A stretch of 64,000 nt of DNA from Lacticaseibacillus zhaodongensis (GTDB lineage Bacteria > Bacillota > Bacilli > Lactobacillales > Lactobacillaceae), in contig NZ_BLBG01000001.1 of the NCBI RefSeq assembly GCF_009687905.1, forward strand, positions 186,001 through 250,000, given 5' to 3'. Every line of letters begins with the position of its first letter. Position 1 is the first letter of the stretch. A model generated the notes under the pieces. That model was not told the DNA's origin, did no database searches, and saw nothing but the letters and a program-made list of their open reading frames with translations. The position numbers and the translations under genes were made by a program. This document shows positions 1 through 8,974 of this stretch, piece by piece.

Positions 1-229
1 TGACGAATGGTTTTCTCGTCAAGACCTAAGGCATTTTTAGCGGAGCCATTTCTGCTTGTGCAGCTTGCTGCCCTTAGCGGAATGGACAACGGAGTAGGAG
101 CAGGGTGACGTAGCTCGACTACGACAGAACGGAGGCTCGTAGCTCAACTAGGATGCGGCAAAAATATTTTACCTACCTTGTGCAAAATCCGGTCTGTCTT
201 CGAAATATATATGTGTAGAGGTGATGAAG
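1..229. other. Non-coding leader upstream of comGA
   Basis: No convincing gene is seen. A short reading frame that stops at 38-40 could be the tail of a gene lying left of the window. A near-repeat of 16 bases occurs twice (109-124 and 138-153, both starting CGTAGCTC), and the first copy holds a palindrome, CGTAG-CTCGA-CTACG. This could be a dispersed repeat or a regulatory structure; I cannot tell which. The comGA ribosome site AGAGGTGA lies at 217-224. Confidence 0.4.
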
Positions 230-1126
230 ATGGACATTGAACGGATCATTGAACTGGCACTTGCCGATGGCGCGAGTGATGTTTACCTATTGCCGAGTGG
301 CGACAGATATCGGCAGTTGGTGCGGACACCACGGGGCGTGGAGTGCATTCGCGCGGATATTGATGCGGAAACGGCCGCAGTGTGGATCAACTTGTTGAAG
401 TATAAGGCGGGGATGAACTTATCCGAACACCGCCGAGTCCAGCAGGGAGCGGTGTGGCTGGACTCGGCAGGCTGTTTTTTGCGGCTCAGTTCGGCCGGAG
501 ATTATCAGAATCACGAATCATTGGTTATTCGGATCATCGACTCGGTGCCAGCGGTGAATCCGAATAGCGAGGACGTTATTGCCCAGTTGCTGGACCTAGC
601 GACGCACAAGGGCCTCCTGGCGGTGTGCGGACCAACGGGGGCTGGGAAGACCACCCTGATGTATCAACTAGCGCAGCGCCTCGCCCAGGACCGGGTGGTA
701 ATGACCATTGAAGATCCGGTGGAAATTGCGGAGCAAGGCTTCCTCCAGCTGCAGGTGAATGTTGCGGCGGGGATGACCTATGCTAGTTTGCTGAAAGCTA
801 GTTTGCGGCACCGGCCGGACGTGGTGATCATCGGTGAATTGCGCGATGAGGAAACCGCCCGGGCGGCGTGTGAGGCTGCTTTAGCGGGTCATATTGTGAT
901 GGCGACCGTGCACACGCGGAGCCCGGAAGATGTGCCGCTACGGCTCATCAGCTTGGGCGTGCCGCCTGAACTGGTCCACGGTGCGCTGCGGGTTTCGGCG
1001 CAAGTACAACTGCACGTTGCGGCTGCAATCGAGCCTTTGGTTGAAATTTGGCAGTGGAACAATGGGGAAGGAGAATTACTGACTCCGCGGCTCTGGGAAC
1101 AGGAGGTGGCGGCCGGTGCGGAATAA
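230..1126 (+). CDS. comGA: ComGA, competence pseudopilus assembly ATPase
   Basis: PilB/GspE-type secretion ATPase that powers assembly of the DNA-uptake pseudopilus at the cytoplasmic face of the membrane. About 298 aa, normal for the short Gram-positive ComGA. A P-loop GPTGAGKT lies near residues 134-141, an Asp box with EDPVE follows, then a Walker B stretch VVIIGELRDEET and the His box ATVHT. The ATG at 230 sits 5 bases after AGAGGTGA; the in-frame GTG at 221 overlaps that ribosome site and is less likely. First gene of comG; its end overlaps comGB. In lactobacilli comG is usually silent unless a competence sigma factor acts; no such box was identified here. Confidence 0.93.
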   Translation: MDIERIIELALADGASDVYLLPSGDRYRQLVRTPRGVECIRADIDAETAAVWINLLKYKAGMNLSEHRRVQQGAVWLDSAGCFLRLSSAGDYQNHESLVIRIIDSVPAVNPNSEDVIAQLLDLATHKGLLAVCGPTGAGKTTLMYQLAQRLAQDRVVMTIEDPVEIAEQGFLQLQVNVAAGMTYASLLKASLRHRPDVVIIGELRDEETARAACEAALAGHIVMATVHTRSPEDVPLRLISLGVPPELVHGALRVSAQVQLHVAAAIEPLVEIWQWNNGEGELLTPRLWEQEVAAGAE

Positions 1127-2084
1127 ACGCATGTCGCTGAAAGTGCAGGCGCGCTGTTGCGGGACAATCAGCTCCCTGCTGGAGGCAGGGTTTACCTTGG
1201 CGCAGTCCTTAGATTTTTTGGCCGTGCAGATGCCGCGGCAACGGGAACGAATCGCTGCGCTGCAGGCGGAACTGGCGGCGGGCACGGATGTCGCCGCGGC
1301 GTTTGCAGAAGCTGGCTTTGCGCCAGTGGTGTGCACCCAAGTCGCGCTGGCTGATGAGCATGGGGACCTGACCGGGACTTTAAGCGAAGTTGCAGCCTAC
1401 CTAAACTTGTTGCAGGAGTCACGCAGTCGGGTGTGGCAACTGCTCGCTTATCCGCTGACACTGTTGGTGTTGCTCACGGTGCTCCAGGCGGGGATCGTCT
1501 ACTGGGTGCTGCCCCAGCTAACGATGCATCCCGCGGGGGCGATGCTACCGCAAATTGCCCTGTGTGTTGCCATTATCGCCGGGGTGCTGATCGTGTACGT
1601 TTTTGTCCGCGGCATGGATGCGTCCAGGCGCTACCACCTGTTGCGCCACGTGCCCATCGTGGGTGGCATCATGAATCGCTACTACCAGTATGAATTCACA
1701 ATCGGTGCCGCCAGCTTTTTGAATGTGGGGCGGGACTTAGGCATTTACTGTGAATATTTAGCTGCAATGCGGCAGGGGCCGCTGGCGGAACTCGGTCAGC
1801 GGGTGACCACGGAGGTGAAGCGCGGGTCGTCATTGAGCACCGCGCTTGACGACCAATTGGTGCCAGCAGGCCTAGTTCAGTTGGTCGAAATGGGGCAAGC
1901 GCCGGATTTGTTTGCCAGCTCGGTTGCAACTTATGCCCGCGGAATTTTTGCCGACCTGCAGGTGCAGATGAACCGCATTTTGGCGTTTGTGCAGCCCCTA
2001 ATGTTCTTGATCCTGGGGGTGCAGATCGTCCTGATGTATGCGCGCCTGTTGTTGCCACTGTACTCAGTGATTGGAGGATATTAG
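1116..2084 (+). CDS. comGB: ComGB, type II secretion/competence membrane platform protein
   Basis: GspF/PilC-type inner-membrane platform protein that works with ComGA to build the pseudopilus. About 322 aa with three strong membrane segments (roughly residues 110-135, 145-165 and 295-318) and two cytoplasmic helical domains, as in the family. The GTG start at 1116 is chosen because AGGAGG lies at 1101-1106; the next ATG (1131) is too far away. It overlaps comGA by 11 bases, which suggests translational coupling. Confidence 0.9.
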   Translation: MRNKRMSLKVQARCCGTISSLLEAGFTLAQSLDFLAVQMPRQRERIAALQAELAAGTDVAAAFAEAGFAPVVCTQVALADEHGDLTGTLSEVAAYLNLLQESRSRVWQLLAYPLTLLVLLTVLQAGIVYWVLPQLTMHPAGAMLPQIALCVAIIAGVLIVYVFVRGMDASRRYHLLRHVPIVGGIMNRYYQYEFTIGAASFLNVGRDLGIYCEYLAAMRQGPLAELGQRVTTEVKRGSSLSTALDDQLVPAGLVQLVEMGQAPDLFASSVATYARGIFADLQVQMNRILAFVQPLMFLILGVQIVLMYARLLLPLYSVIGGY

Positions 2085-2085
2085 A

Positions 2086-2442
2086 ATGCACAATTTATGG
2101 GACGTAAAATGCACTCGGCGGCGGGCCGGCTTCACCTTGATCGAGGTGCTGGCCGCACTGGCAATTATCGTGGTGCTGACCCTCGCCCTCATTTTGACGG
2201 TCAAGGGGCAGGTGGAACAAGCGCACAAGAAGGATGAAAACCTGATGATTACAACGGTGAACGCTCAGCTTGAAGTGCAGAGCACTGACATGGAAAGTGG
2301 CGAGCTGGCGGGTTTGAACAGCACCAAGGAATTGCTCGACTCCGGGTTGATCAGTAGCCAGCAGTATTCCCAGCTCAACAAGGATCACGCAAGCGTCAAA
2401 ATTGAGGACGGTCATCCGGTGGTGACCGCGGGGAAGGATTAG
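2086..2442 (+). CDS. comGC: ComGC, major competence pseudopilin
   Basis: Major subunit of the DNA-uptake pseudopilus. The N-terminus has the class III prepilin signal: a short basic leader, then G|FTLIEVLAAL, with the Glu at mature position 5 and a hydrophobic helix. A ComC-type peptidase, not in this window, would cut before the Phe. About 118 aa, usual size. The ATG at 2086 follows GGAGG (2073-2077) by 8 bases; the in-frame TTG upstream overlaps that site. The soluble domain is rich in Lys, Asp and Glu. Confidence 0.92.
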   Translation: MHNLWDVKCTRRRAGFTLIEVLAALAIIVVLTLALILTVKGQVEQAHKKDENLMITTVNAQLEVQSTDMESGELAGLNSTKELLDSGLISSQQYSQLNKDHASVKIEDGHPVVTAGKD

Positions 2443-2889
2443 TTGCGGCGCCCGGGGTACACCATGGTGGAGGTGACTGCAGCCTTAGTGGTTATCACCA
2501 TGTTGATGCTGATGGGTCTACATTTTGGCAAGCGGTACGTGCAGGAACAACGGGAGCTCGCGTTCATGCACCAGGTGCAAACCGAATGGCGTGCGGTCCA
2601 GAGTCGGGCCCAACTGCAGGCCCGGCCCGGCAAAATGCAGTGGCTGGAAGACGAACATCGGGTCAAATTCATGCTTAATGAAGGCAGCGGGAATAACCTG
2701 TACGCCCTACCGCTGCCGGCAACTCTGCACGTGCACAATTTTGTCATTGAGCAACCGGCCGGCAGCAAAATGTACAGTAAACCGCGAACGGTGCATGTGC
2801 GGTCCAGTCTTGGTGATGACTACATTCTTAAATTTGAAATGGGGTGGGGACAATTATTTATTCAAAGGGGCTCCGTGCGGGTGGAGTAA
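2443..2889 (+). CDS. comGD: ComGD, minor competence pseudopilin
   Basis: Minor pseudopilin with prepilin signal PG|YTMVEVTAALVV. It starts at TTG 2443, directly behind the comGC stop codon, with GGGAAGGA (2430-2437) as ribosome site; no better start is present. About 148 aa. ComGD-ComGG are thought to form the tip or initiation complex. Assigned by position and prepilin motif, since minor pseudopilins diverge strongly. Confidence 0.85.
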   Translation: MRRPGYTMVEVTAALVVITMLMLMGLHFGKRYVQEQRELAFMHQVQTEWRAVQSRAQLQARPGKMQWLEDEHRVKFMLNEGSGNNLYALPLPATLHVHNFVIEQPAGSKMYSKPRTVHVRSSLGDDYILKFEMGWGQLFIQRGSVRVE

Positions 2890-3176
2890 TGGTTGAACAC
2901 CTGGCCGCCATCGTGGTGGTGGCGCTCAGTTGCGTCACTGTGGCGACGGTTGCAAGTGTGCACAGCCAAATGGTCATGCCCGCACGGATGGACGCGCTCG
3001 CCCAGCAGGTGGCGCTCAACATGGTGCGGATCAACCAGGCAGGTGGCGGGACTCGTACCGTTGAGCGAATGGGTAGTCACGAATTTACGGCGCGAATCGT
3101 GGACCGCAATGTGGAGGTGAGCAGCGATGCCAGCAGTCAAAAATGGCGCTACACGGCCCGGGTTCACGATGATTGA
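2844..3176 (+). CDS. comGE: ComGE, minor competence pseudopilin
   Basis: Short prepilin-like protein. If translation starts at GTG 2844, the N-terminus contains RAG|GVMVEHLAAIVVV, which places Glu at mature position 5 as prepilin processing requires. Starting at ATG 2889, on the comGD stop, would delete the leader. I therefore prefer 2844, giving a 46-base overlap with comGD in another frame. The ribosome site is weak, so the start is uncertain. About 110 aa from 2844. Confidence 0.7.
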   Translation: MGTIIYSKGLRAGGVMVEHLAAIVVVALSCVTVATVASVHSQMVMPARMDALAQQVALNMVRINQAGGGTRTVERMGSHEFTARIVDRNVEVSSDASSQKWRYTARVHDD

Positions 3177-3627
3177 ATGCACAGCGGCGCTGGTGGTGTT
3201 TGCTATCATCGCCCTGATGTGGCAGCCAATTTTGCACACCGCAACGCATCTGCGCCCGCGAGATGAAGGTTTGGTCCAGTTGTTAGCGGCCCAAAGACAG
3301 CTGGAGGAGCTTGCCAAGGGCGGGACGGTCGCGGCGGAATCGGGAGAGCTAGTTGTCAACTCTGCTGCTGGCAAACGTTACGAGGTCAATTACTACATGT
3401 CGCCGGCAAATGGGCACATTATCCGCATGACGACCGCCGCCGGGGGCTACATGCCGCTTATTGCACACGCAGCCGGTTTCACGGCGGAACAGGTGGCGGC
3501 CGGTACTGTGCAGTATGTCATTAAATTAGACACGGGCGATGAATTCACGGGGGTGTTGGCAACAGATGAACTGCATGACGTCACAAAAAAATCTCCGCCG
3601 GGATCCGCAAAGAAGGCGGAGCGCTAG
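3127..3627 (+). CDS. comGF: ComGF, minor competence pseudopilin
   Basis: Minor pseudopilin, about 166 aa, with prepilin signal RPG|FTMIECTAALVVFAI. The ATG at 3127 has GGAGGTGA (3113-3120) 6 bases upstream, inside comGE, so the genes overlap by 50 bases. The operon position (sixth) and length fit the ComGF family. Membrane anchored through the N-terminal helix until assembled. Confidence 0.82.
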   Translation: MPAVKNGATRPGFTMIECTAALVVFAIIALMWQPILHTATHLRPRDEGLVQLLAAQRQLEELAKGGTVAAESGELVVNSAAGKRYEVNYYMSPANGHIIRMTTAAGGYMPLIAHAAGFTAEQVAAGTVQYVIKLDTGDEFTGVLATDELHDVTKKSPPGSAKKAER

Positions 3628-3835
3628 TGCCCTTGTGAGCGCACTAGCGCTATTGGTGGTTGTAACAACGCTCACTTTAGGATTGGTACTGCAGTTTAGC
3701 CGCTGGCGGGGTGAATACCGGGCCGAACGGCAATATACGGAACAGTTATTAGTACAGCAAAACAACAAAAGTGACAGTCCGCAGTCAGCGCCAGATGCCG
3801 CTAAAATGCCGGTTGCGGCCGTAAAGTTGGAATGA
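3575..3835 (+). CDS. comGG: ComGG-like small competence protein
   Basis: Last gene of the comG cluster, about 86 aa: a basic N-terminus, one membrane helix (SALVSALALLVVVTTLTLGL), then a charged tail. There is no clear prepilin cleavage motif, which is common for ComGG. The ATG at 3575 is preferred but the ribosome site is poor; in-frame ATGs exist at 3539 and 3566. It overlaps comGF. Assigned mainly by position and topology. Confidence 0.6.
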   Translation: MTSQKNLRRDPQRRRSASALVSALALLVVVTTLTLGLVLQFSRWRGEYRAERQYTEQLLVQQNNKSDSPQSAPDAAKMPVAAVKLE

Positions 3836-3871
3836 TTCTATAAGCCCAAACTTAAGCATAATAAAAGCCAC

Positions 3872-3900
3872 TTGAATTATTCGCGTTTTCTGAGTAAACT
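3872..3900 (+). promoter_or_regulatory. Probable sigma-A promoter for the methyltransferase-ackA unit
   Basis: TTGAAT (3872-3877) and TAAACT (3895-3900) are separated by 17 bases, placed 32 bases before the TTG start of the methyltransferase. This suggests the housekeeping genes behind comG have their own promoter. Matches are 4/6 at each box, so moderate support only. Confidence 0.4.
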
Positions 3901-3931
3901 GTACTCATTGAAAACGAGGAGGCGGCACCCT

Positions 3932-4942
3932 TTGGCCAATGAGCATTTGGAGCAACTTTACAACGTATTACTGCAGAGTACCGAGCTTTTGCAGAAGGCA
4001 CTCAAATCAAGCATGATTGATGCACTTGTCGAAGTCGGCGACGATTTGCAGGCGAAGAGTATCCACCAAGAAGACGGCTTACCAGACGCTGCAACCAGCG
4101 CTAAGTTGAGCGAACAATTCAAAACGATCAACCTGAACGATTACAGCGCCGAAGAGATCCGCATGGCACTGCAATTGGTATTGGTTAAAGCGAGTGAGCA
4201 CGACAATCTAGAACCAAATCAGCAGGTTACGCCCGATGCACTCGCCACTTTGGCTAGTTTTATCATCACCACGATGATGCCAGACATGGGTGAGCAATTG
4301 CAGATCGCCGATATTGCGGCCGGGACCGGGAACCTGCTCTTTGCGGTGATGAACGCGCTCCATGACACCAAAAAGGTGGTGGTCAAGGGCTACGCACTGG
4401 ACAACAACGAGGATCTGCTCTCCGTTGCCAGCATGAGTTCCGCCCTGCAGGACATTGACGTCGAGCTTTACCACCAGGACGCAATTGACGCGTTGCCGTT
4501 CAAGGACGTTGACGTTGTGCTCAGCGACCTGCCTGTCGGTTATTACCCGATTGACGAGCGGGCCAAGGGTTTTGCGACAGCAGCGAAAAAAGGACATTCC
4601 TATGCGCACCATTTGCTGATGGAGCAAGGCTTGAATGCGCTGCGGCCAGGCGGTCTCGGTTTGTTCTTTGTGCCGAGTTCTGTCTTTAAATCCGATGAAG
4701 CTAAGGGCCTGACCGCTTGGCTGGCAAGCAGTGCCTACTTCCAAGGTTTGCTGGGCTTACCGGAGAGCTTCTTCAGCACCAAGTCCGCAGAGAAGTCCCT
4801 GCTGATCATTCAAAAGCCGGGTCAGGGTGCAAAACAGGCCCCACAAGTGCTTCTGGGTCAGTTCCCAGAACTGAGTGACCGGGCAGCCTTCACGAAGTTC
4901 ATTGATGATGTCACGAAATGGTACCGTCAGAACATCAACTAA
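3932..4942 (+). CDS. Class I SAM-dependent (N6-adenine type) methyltransferase
   Basis: About 336 aa, Rossmann-fold methyltransferase commonly found between comG and ackA in Gram-positives. Seen: SAM motif I as DIAAGTGNLLFAV, a DNNEDLL stretch after the second strand, and an SDLPVGYYP motif that resembles the (N/D)PPY box of DNA-type enzymes but with LP in place of PP. The TTG at 3932 is chosen because GAGGAGG (3916-3922) lies 9 bases upstream. The substrate is unknown; a role in restriction is unlikely because no nuclease or specificity gene is nearby. It is followed 14 bases later by ackA and probably co-transcribed. Confidence 0.8.
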   Translation: MANEHLEQLYNVLLQSTELLQKALKSSMIDALVEVGDDLQAKSIHQEDGLPDAATSAKLSEQFKTINLNDYSAEEIRMALQLVLVKASEHDNLEPNQQVTPDALATLASFIITTMMPDMGEQLQIADIAAGTGNLLFAVMNALHDTKKVVVKGYALDNNEDLLSVASMSSALQDIDVELYHQDAIDALPFKDVDVVLSDLPVGYYPIDERAKGFATAAKKGHSYAHHLLMEQGLNALRPGGLGLFFVPSSVFKSDEAKGLTAWLASSAYFQGLLGLPESFFSTKSAEKSLLIIQKPGQGAKQAPQVLLGQFPELSDRAAFTKFIDDVTKWYRQNIN

Positions 4943-4956
4943 AGGAGAGGCTAAAC

Positions 4957-6147
4957 GTGGCTAATATTCTTGCAGTCAACACCGGTAGCTCAACCATGAA
5001 GTGGAAATTGTTCCGGATGCCAGAGGAGCGCTTGATTGCTTCAGGGATGGTCGACCGCTTGGGCTTGCCCCGGTCTAAATTCATCCTCAAGTATGCTGAT
5101 GGAAAGCAATACGAATTACACTGTGAAATTAAGAGTTCTGATGAGGCAGTTGACCTCATGCTTAAGGAATTGATTGAACTCAAGATCATTAATGATTACG
5201 ACGAAATCAATGGCGTCGGGCACCGAGTAGTTGCCGGTGGCGAGGTCTTCAACCGGTCGGCATTGATCGATAAGGCCAAGCTGCAGCAAATCATCGACCT
5301 ATCCGAGCTTGCACCCCTGCACAACCCGGTTGAAGCCCGGGGGATCGCGGCATTTATGCACATGTTGCCGAACGTGCCCGAGGTGGCAGTTTTTGACACC
5401 TCATTTCACACGTCGCTCAAACCGATGAACTATCTCTACAGTATTCCCACTAAGTACTACAAGCAGTACGGCCTGCGCAAGTACGGAGCGCACGGGACAA
5501 GTGTCCGCTTCGTTGCCAGCAAGGCTGCAGAAATGCTCGGTGCGAGTGTGCAGCAGCCCCGCATGGTCGTTTTGCACCTTGGTAGTGGGGTTTCAGTGAC
5601 CGCGGTTAAGGACGGCAAGAGTTACGATACTTCGATGGGTTACACCCCAGTCTCTGGGGTCACAATGAGCACACGCAGTGGGGACATTGACCCCTCACTG
5701 GTTGCGACCTTGATGCGCAAGCTCGACTTGAACGACCCTGAAGACGTCATCAAAATTCTCAACACGGAATCTGGGGTTTACGGGCTGTCCGGCTTGTCAC
5801 CAGATATGCGTGAAGTTGAAGCCACCCGCACAACGCGGCCCGAATCCCAGCTTGCTATCGACATTTTTGTTAACCGGATCGTGAAGTACGTCGCTGGTTA
5901 CATTGCCGAAATGGGCGGTGCTGAAGCAATTGTCTTCACCGCTGGGATCGGTGAGGCTGATGCCGCGATGCGGCAGCGGATCGTTGATGGGCTGCAGGTC
6001 TTCGGCGTGCAGCTTGACCCCGCCAAGAACGAGGCGGCTACAGGGCCGACTGACATGACCGCCGCTGATTCCAAAATTAAGGTGTTCATGGTGCCAACTA
6101 ACGAAGAGCTGATGATTGCGCGCGACGTGTACGAGCTGAGCCGATGA
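4957..6147 (+). CDS. ackA: Acetate kinase
   Basis: Converts acetyl phosphate and ADP to acetate and ATP in the cytoplasm, closing the phosphoketolase/acetate branch. About 396 aa, the usual length. Visible motifs: N-terminal NTGSSTMKWKL, the HGTS segment, the glycine-rich GSGVSVTAVKDGKS, STRSGDIDPSL, and C-terminal FTAGIGE. The GTG start at 4957 follows AAGGAGAGG (4942-4950). It overlaps the next gene by 4 bases. Confidence 0.96.
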   Translation: MANILAVNTGSSTMKWKLFRMPEERLIASGMVDRLGLPRSKFILKYADGKQYELHCEIKSSDEAVDLMLKELIELKIINDYDEINGVGHRVVAGGEVFNRSALIDKAKLQQIIDLSELAPLHNPVEARGIAAFMHMLPNVPEVAVFDTSFHTSLKPMNYLYSIPTKYYKQYGLRKYGAHGTSVRFVASKAAEMLGASVQQPRMVVLHLGSGVSVTAVKDGKSYDTSMGYTPVSGVTMSTRSGDIDPSLVATLMRKLDLNDPEDVIKILNTESGVYGLSGLSPDMREVEATRTTRPESQLAIDIFVNRIVKYVAGYIAEMGGAEAIVFTAGIGEADAAMRQRIVDGLQVFGVQLDPAKNEAATGPTDMTAADSKIKVFMVPTNEELMIARDVYELSR

Positions 6148-6596
6148 CGGGCATGGATTACGTCTACCTCATCGTCTTGGCCGTAGCGGTAATTGCGACC
6201 ATTGCTGAAGCACTAAGTATCCGCGTTCCCGCGCGGGTGAGTAAGTTCCGCCTGATTGGTTTTTCCTTGCTCGCTCTGCTTGCCTTAGTATTCACACTCC
6301 TGTATGCGCGGGAGTTGCAGGCACAGATCATTGGCTACTTCATAACGGGGATGTTGCTGGTGTTTGCGCTTTGGCGGAAGGGCTTGGCCAATTGGGCGCT
6401 AGTGGCCAGCCTCGGTTCTGCACGCTTATGGACAACGCTGACTAGCGTTGAAATTGCACCGGAAAAAGAGGGCACCGTACTGGACGCTTTTGTTGGTGCC
6501 ATTCGTGTGACCCGCCTGCACTTCAAGCAGTCTCCGGACACGGTGGCGCAGTTCTTGCGGACCCGTTTAGATGCGAAGAAAGTAATTCAACATTAA
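6144..6596 (+). CDS. Small membrane protein of unknown function
   Basis: About 150 aa. Three hydrophobic segments (roughly residues 4-22, 37-55 and 65-80) are followed by a soluble C-terminal part of about 60 residues. The ATG overlaps the ackA stop (ATGA), so it is translationally coupled. I do not recognise a family. The hydrophobic start with a cytoplasmic tail could be an accessory membrane factor; no function is inferred. Confidence 0.7.
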   Translation: MTGMDYVYLIVLAVAVIATIAEALSIRVPARVSKFRLIGFSLLALLALVFTLLYARELQAQIIGYFITGMLLVFALWRKGLANWALVASLGSARLWTTLTSVEIAPEKEGTVLDAFVGAIRVTRLHFKQSPDTVAQFLRTRLDAKKVIQH

Positions 6597-6608
6597 TTGA
6601 GCGCAGCA

Positions 6609-6656
6609 AATAGGACCCGGTCGGTAGATATCTAAATCTACTGACCGGGTCCTATT
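6609..6656. terminator. Bidirectional intrinsic terminator
   Basis: A 20-bp near-perfect stem starting AATAGGACCCGG is followed on both strands by short A/T tracts. It lies between the rightward ackA unit and the leftward histidine kinase gene, so it can stop both transcripts. Confidence 0.85.
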
Positions 6657-6667
6657 CTTACGTTAAT

Positions 6668-8146
6668 TTAGCTCTTCTGCGGCTTTTCGCCATTGTTGAT
6701 CGGTGCTTGCTTTGGCGCGTTGTCCTCATCAGGGAAGGTCAGCCGGAAGGTGGTACCGACGTTTTGCTGCGACTCAACCTCAATGGTACCGCCGTGTTGG
6801 GCAACCAGCTGGTGCACGATTGCTAGGCCCAATCCGGATTCACCGTACTTGGTGTTTTTGCGGGAGGGGTCGGCTTTGTAGTAGCGGTCCCAAATATTCT
6901 TCACCTGGTCGGGACTCATGCCGATGCCGGTGTCGCTGATTGCGAATTCCGACTGGTGGTAACCGCGTTTGGCCGTGATCGTGATGTGGCCATTTTGGCA
7001 GAACTGAATCGCGTTTTGCAAAATGTTGAAGATGATCTGGACGAAACGGTCGTGGTCTGCATAGACCGGCATCTCTGCTGGCGCATCGATGGTGATGTCA
7101 TCGCCCGCGTCATCGGCTTTTTGCTGCAGCTGGCTGGTAACGTTGTCGAGGTCGGTGCGGGCGTTGAAGTTGGTTTTCTTCAGCAAAATCTGGTTGGTGC
7201 GGATTTTTTCGTAGTCTAGGTTCTCGTTGACCAGCCGGATCAGCCGTTTGGTTTCGCCCCGCATCAGCTCAATACTCTTGCCGCGCATGTCTTCGGGAAT
7301 GGCGTCGTAGGCAAGGCCCTCGAGCAGGCCGTTAATGGTCGTGAGCGGCGTGCGCATCTCGTGCGCGGCATCCGCCATGAACTGGCGGCGCCGGTCTTCC
7401 TGGCGCTCGATTTCGACCTCACTGGCCTGCAGGGCGGCCGCCATGTCGCCGAAGTCACTGGCCAGCTCACTGATTTCGTCGTGGCCAGCAGTGTTCAGCT
7501 GCACGTCGTAATTACCCCGCGCGATTTCGTGGGTGGCGTTCCGCAGGCGGTTGATTTTGCGCACCTGGTACTGAGCTAGGAAGTAGCTGAGGAAGATGGC
7601 AAAAATCGCGGAGATGACAAAACCAATGAAGACGTTCCGTTCAGTCTTGTTGATGGTTTGCTGGATGGTGTTGACCGGCGCGAACGCGGCGATGACGTAG
7701 ACTAGTTTTGCGGAATAAAAGACTGGCCGGTAGTAGACGGTCATGCCCTGGCGCCGCTGCTCAGCGTTGACGCCGTTGCGGGAGGGCAGGAGCATGCTGG
7801 CGCGAATGCTGACGTCATCGCCCCGTTTGAGTTGTTGCCAGTATTTTGCGGGGATACTCTGGTTGGTGGCAACGGGGTAGGCCAGCTCGTTCTTGGCGCT
7901 GTAAACGGCGAAACGGACGTGTTGGCCACTCAGGATGCGCTCGCTGTCCTGCAGAAAATCCGTGTTGACAGAACCATCTGCCATCAGTGCATTCTGTTCC
8001 AGCGTGTCGGTGTAGTTCGCCAGTTGTCGCGAGTTGCTGTCCCAAGCGTTATTGCTGGTGGTGCGCACAAAGAGCAGGGAAACAACTGACAGAGCAACGA
8101 TAATCAGAAAGAGGAAGCTGAGCATTTGTTGGTAAATCAGTTTCAT
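6668..8146 (-). CDS. Two-component sensor histidine kinase
   Basis: About 492 aa, membrane-bound HK of the PhoR/ResE type. Order: TM1 (about 8-28), an extracellular sensor loop of about 140 residues, TM2 (about 172-192), HAMP linker, HisKA with phospho-acceptor His in DAAHEMRTPLT (near residue 261), then HATPase_c with an N box (NILQNAIQF), G1 DTGIGM and G2 GLGLAIV. The C-terminus is acidic then basic. It overlaps its response regulator by 4 bases. The signal is unknown; the sensory loop has no motif I recognise. Confidence 0.92.
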   Translation of the reverse strand: MKLIYQQMLSFLFLIIVALSVVSLLFVRTTSNNAWDSNSRQLANYTDTLEQNALMADGSVNTDFLQDSERILSGQHVRFAVYSAKNELAYPVATNQSIPAKYWQQLKRGDDVSIRASMLLPSRNGVNAEQRRQGMTVYYRPVFYSAKLVYVIAAFAPVNTIQQTINKTERNVFIGFVISAIFAIFLSYFLAQYQVRKINRLRNATHEIARGNYDVQLNTAGHDEISELASDFGDMAAALQASEVEIERQEDRRRQFMADAAHEMRTPLTTINGLLEGLAYDAIPEDMRGKSIELMRGETKRLIRLVNENLDYEKIRTNQILLKKTNFNARTDLDNVTSQLQQKADDAGDDITIDAPAEMPVYADHDRFVQIIFNILQNAIQFCQNGHITITAKRGYHQSEFAISDTGIGMSPDQVKNIWDRYYKADPSRKNTKYGESGLGLAIVHQLVAQHGGTIEVESQQNVGTTFRLTFPDEDNAPKQAPINNGEKPQKS

Positions 8147-8856
8147 GAATCAAGCCCCGAATCATCGAATTTGTAGCCCACCCCCCAGACCGTTTGGATG
8201 ACTTGGGGACCGACCTTTTCAATTTTCTGCCGCAGTTTCTTGATGTGGGCATCGACCGTGCGCTCATCGCCGTAGTATTCGTATTCCCAGACTAATTGCA
8301 GCAATTGCTCACGGGAGAATACCTGTTTGGGGTTGTGGGCTAGGGTCCGCAGCAAATCGAATTCCTTCGGCGTGAGGCCCGGAATTTCCTTGCCGTCTAG
8401 GAAGGCTTCCCGGGTCTTGGTGCTGAGGCTGAAGTGCGCGGTCTGCACATCAAAATCCTCATTGACCTGGGTTTGGGGCTCTTGCTGGATGTCAGCGCGG
8501 CGGTGCAGCGCCTTGATGCGGGCAATCAGGGTCATCGGTGAGAAGGGCTTGGTGACGTAATCGTCAGCTCCGATATCGAGCCCCAGCACCTGGTCGCTCT
8601 CCGTGTCGCGCGCGGTCAACATGATTAGGGGCACGGTCTGGCTCGTTTCACGGATGTGTTTGGCGACCTCCATCCCGTCCATTTTGGGCAGGTTCAGGTC
8701 CAGGGTGATGATGTCCCAATCATCGGGGGCGTCTTCGAACAGCTGCAAGCCTTCTTCACCATCGTAAGCGTTTTTGTAGTCCCACTTTTCCTTTTGAAAA
8801 AACATATCCATCATCTGTGCAACTGATTCGTTATCTTCAATCATCAGAATCTTCAT
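8143..8856 (-). CDS. OmpR/PhoB-family response regulator
   Basis: About 237 aa. The receiver domain has the acidic pair (EDN near 7-9), phospho-acceptor Asp in TLDLNLPKMDG, the Thr in LTARD and Lys in VTKPFSP. The C-terminal winged helix ends with the family pattern YGDERTVDAHIKKLRQKI and VWGVGYKF. First gene of the leftward pair with the overlapping kinase. Target genes cannot be named from the sequence. Confidence 0.94.
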   Translation of the reverse strand: MKILMIEDNESVAQMMDMFFQKEKWDYKNAYDGEEGLQLFEDAPDDWDIITLDLNLPKMDGMEVAKHIRETSQTVPLIMLTARDTESDQVLGLDIGADDYVTKPFSPMTLIARIKALHRRADIQQEPQTQVNEDFDVQTAHFSLSTKTREAFLDGKEIPGLTPKEFDLLRTLAHNPKQVFSREQLLQLVWEYEYYGDERTVDAHIKKLRQKIEKVGPQVIQTVWGVGYKFDDSGLDS

Positions 8857-8974
8857 AGTAAACAGTTACCTTTCTTTTTTTCACGGCTCCCTGACAATGA
8901 CGTGGGGGCAATCAACTTCTCCAAGTATTATTCTAATTGTATTGATGCATGAATCCTAGCATTTCAGGCGGCTT

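Noticed and set aside
4495-4560. Restriction-modification system around the methyltransferase
   Set aside because: No restriction or specificity subunit nearby, and the DPPY-type motif is altered; location next to comG/ackA is the usual housekeeping context.
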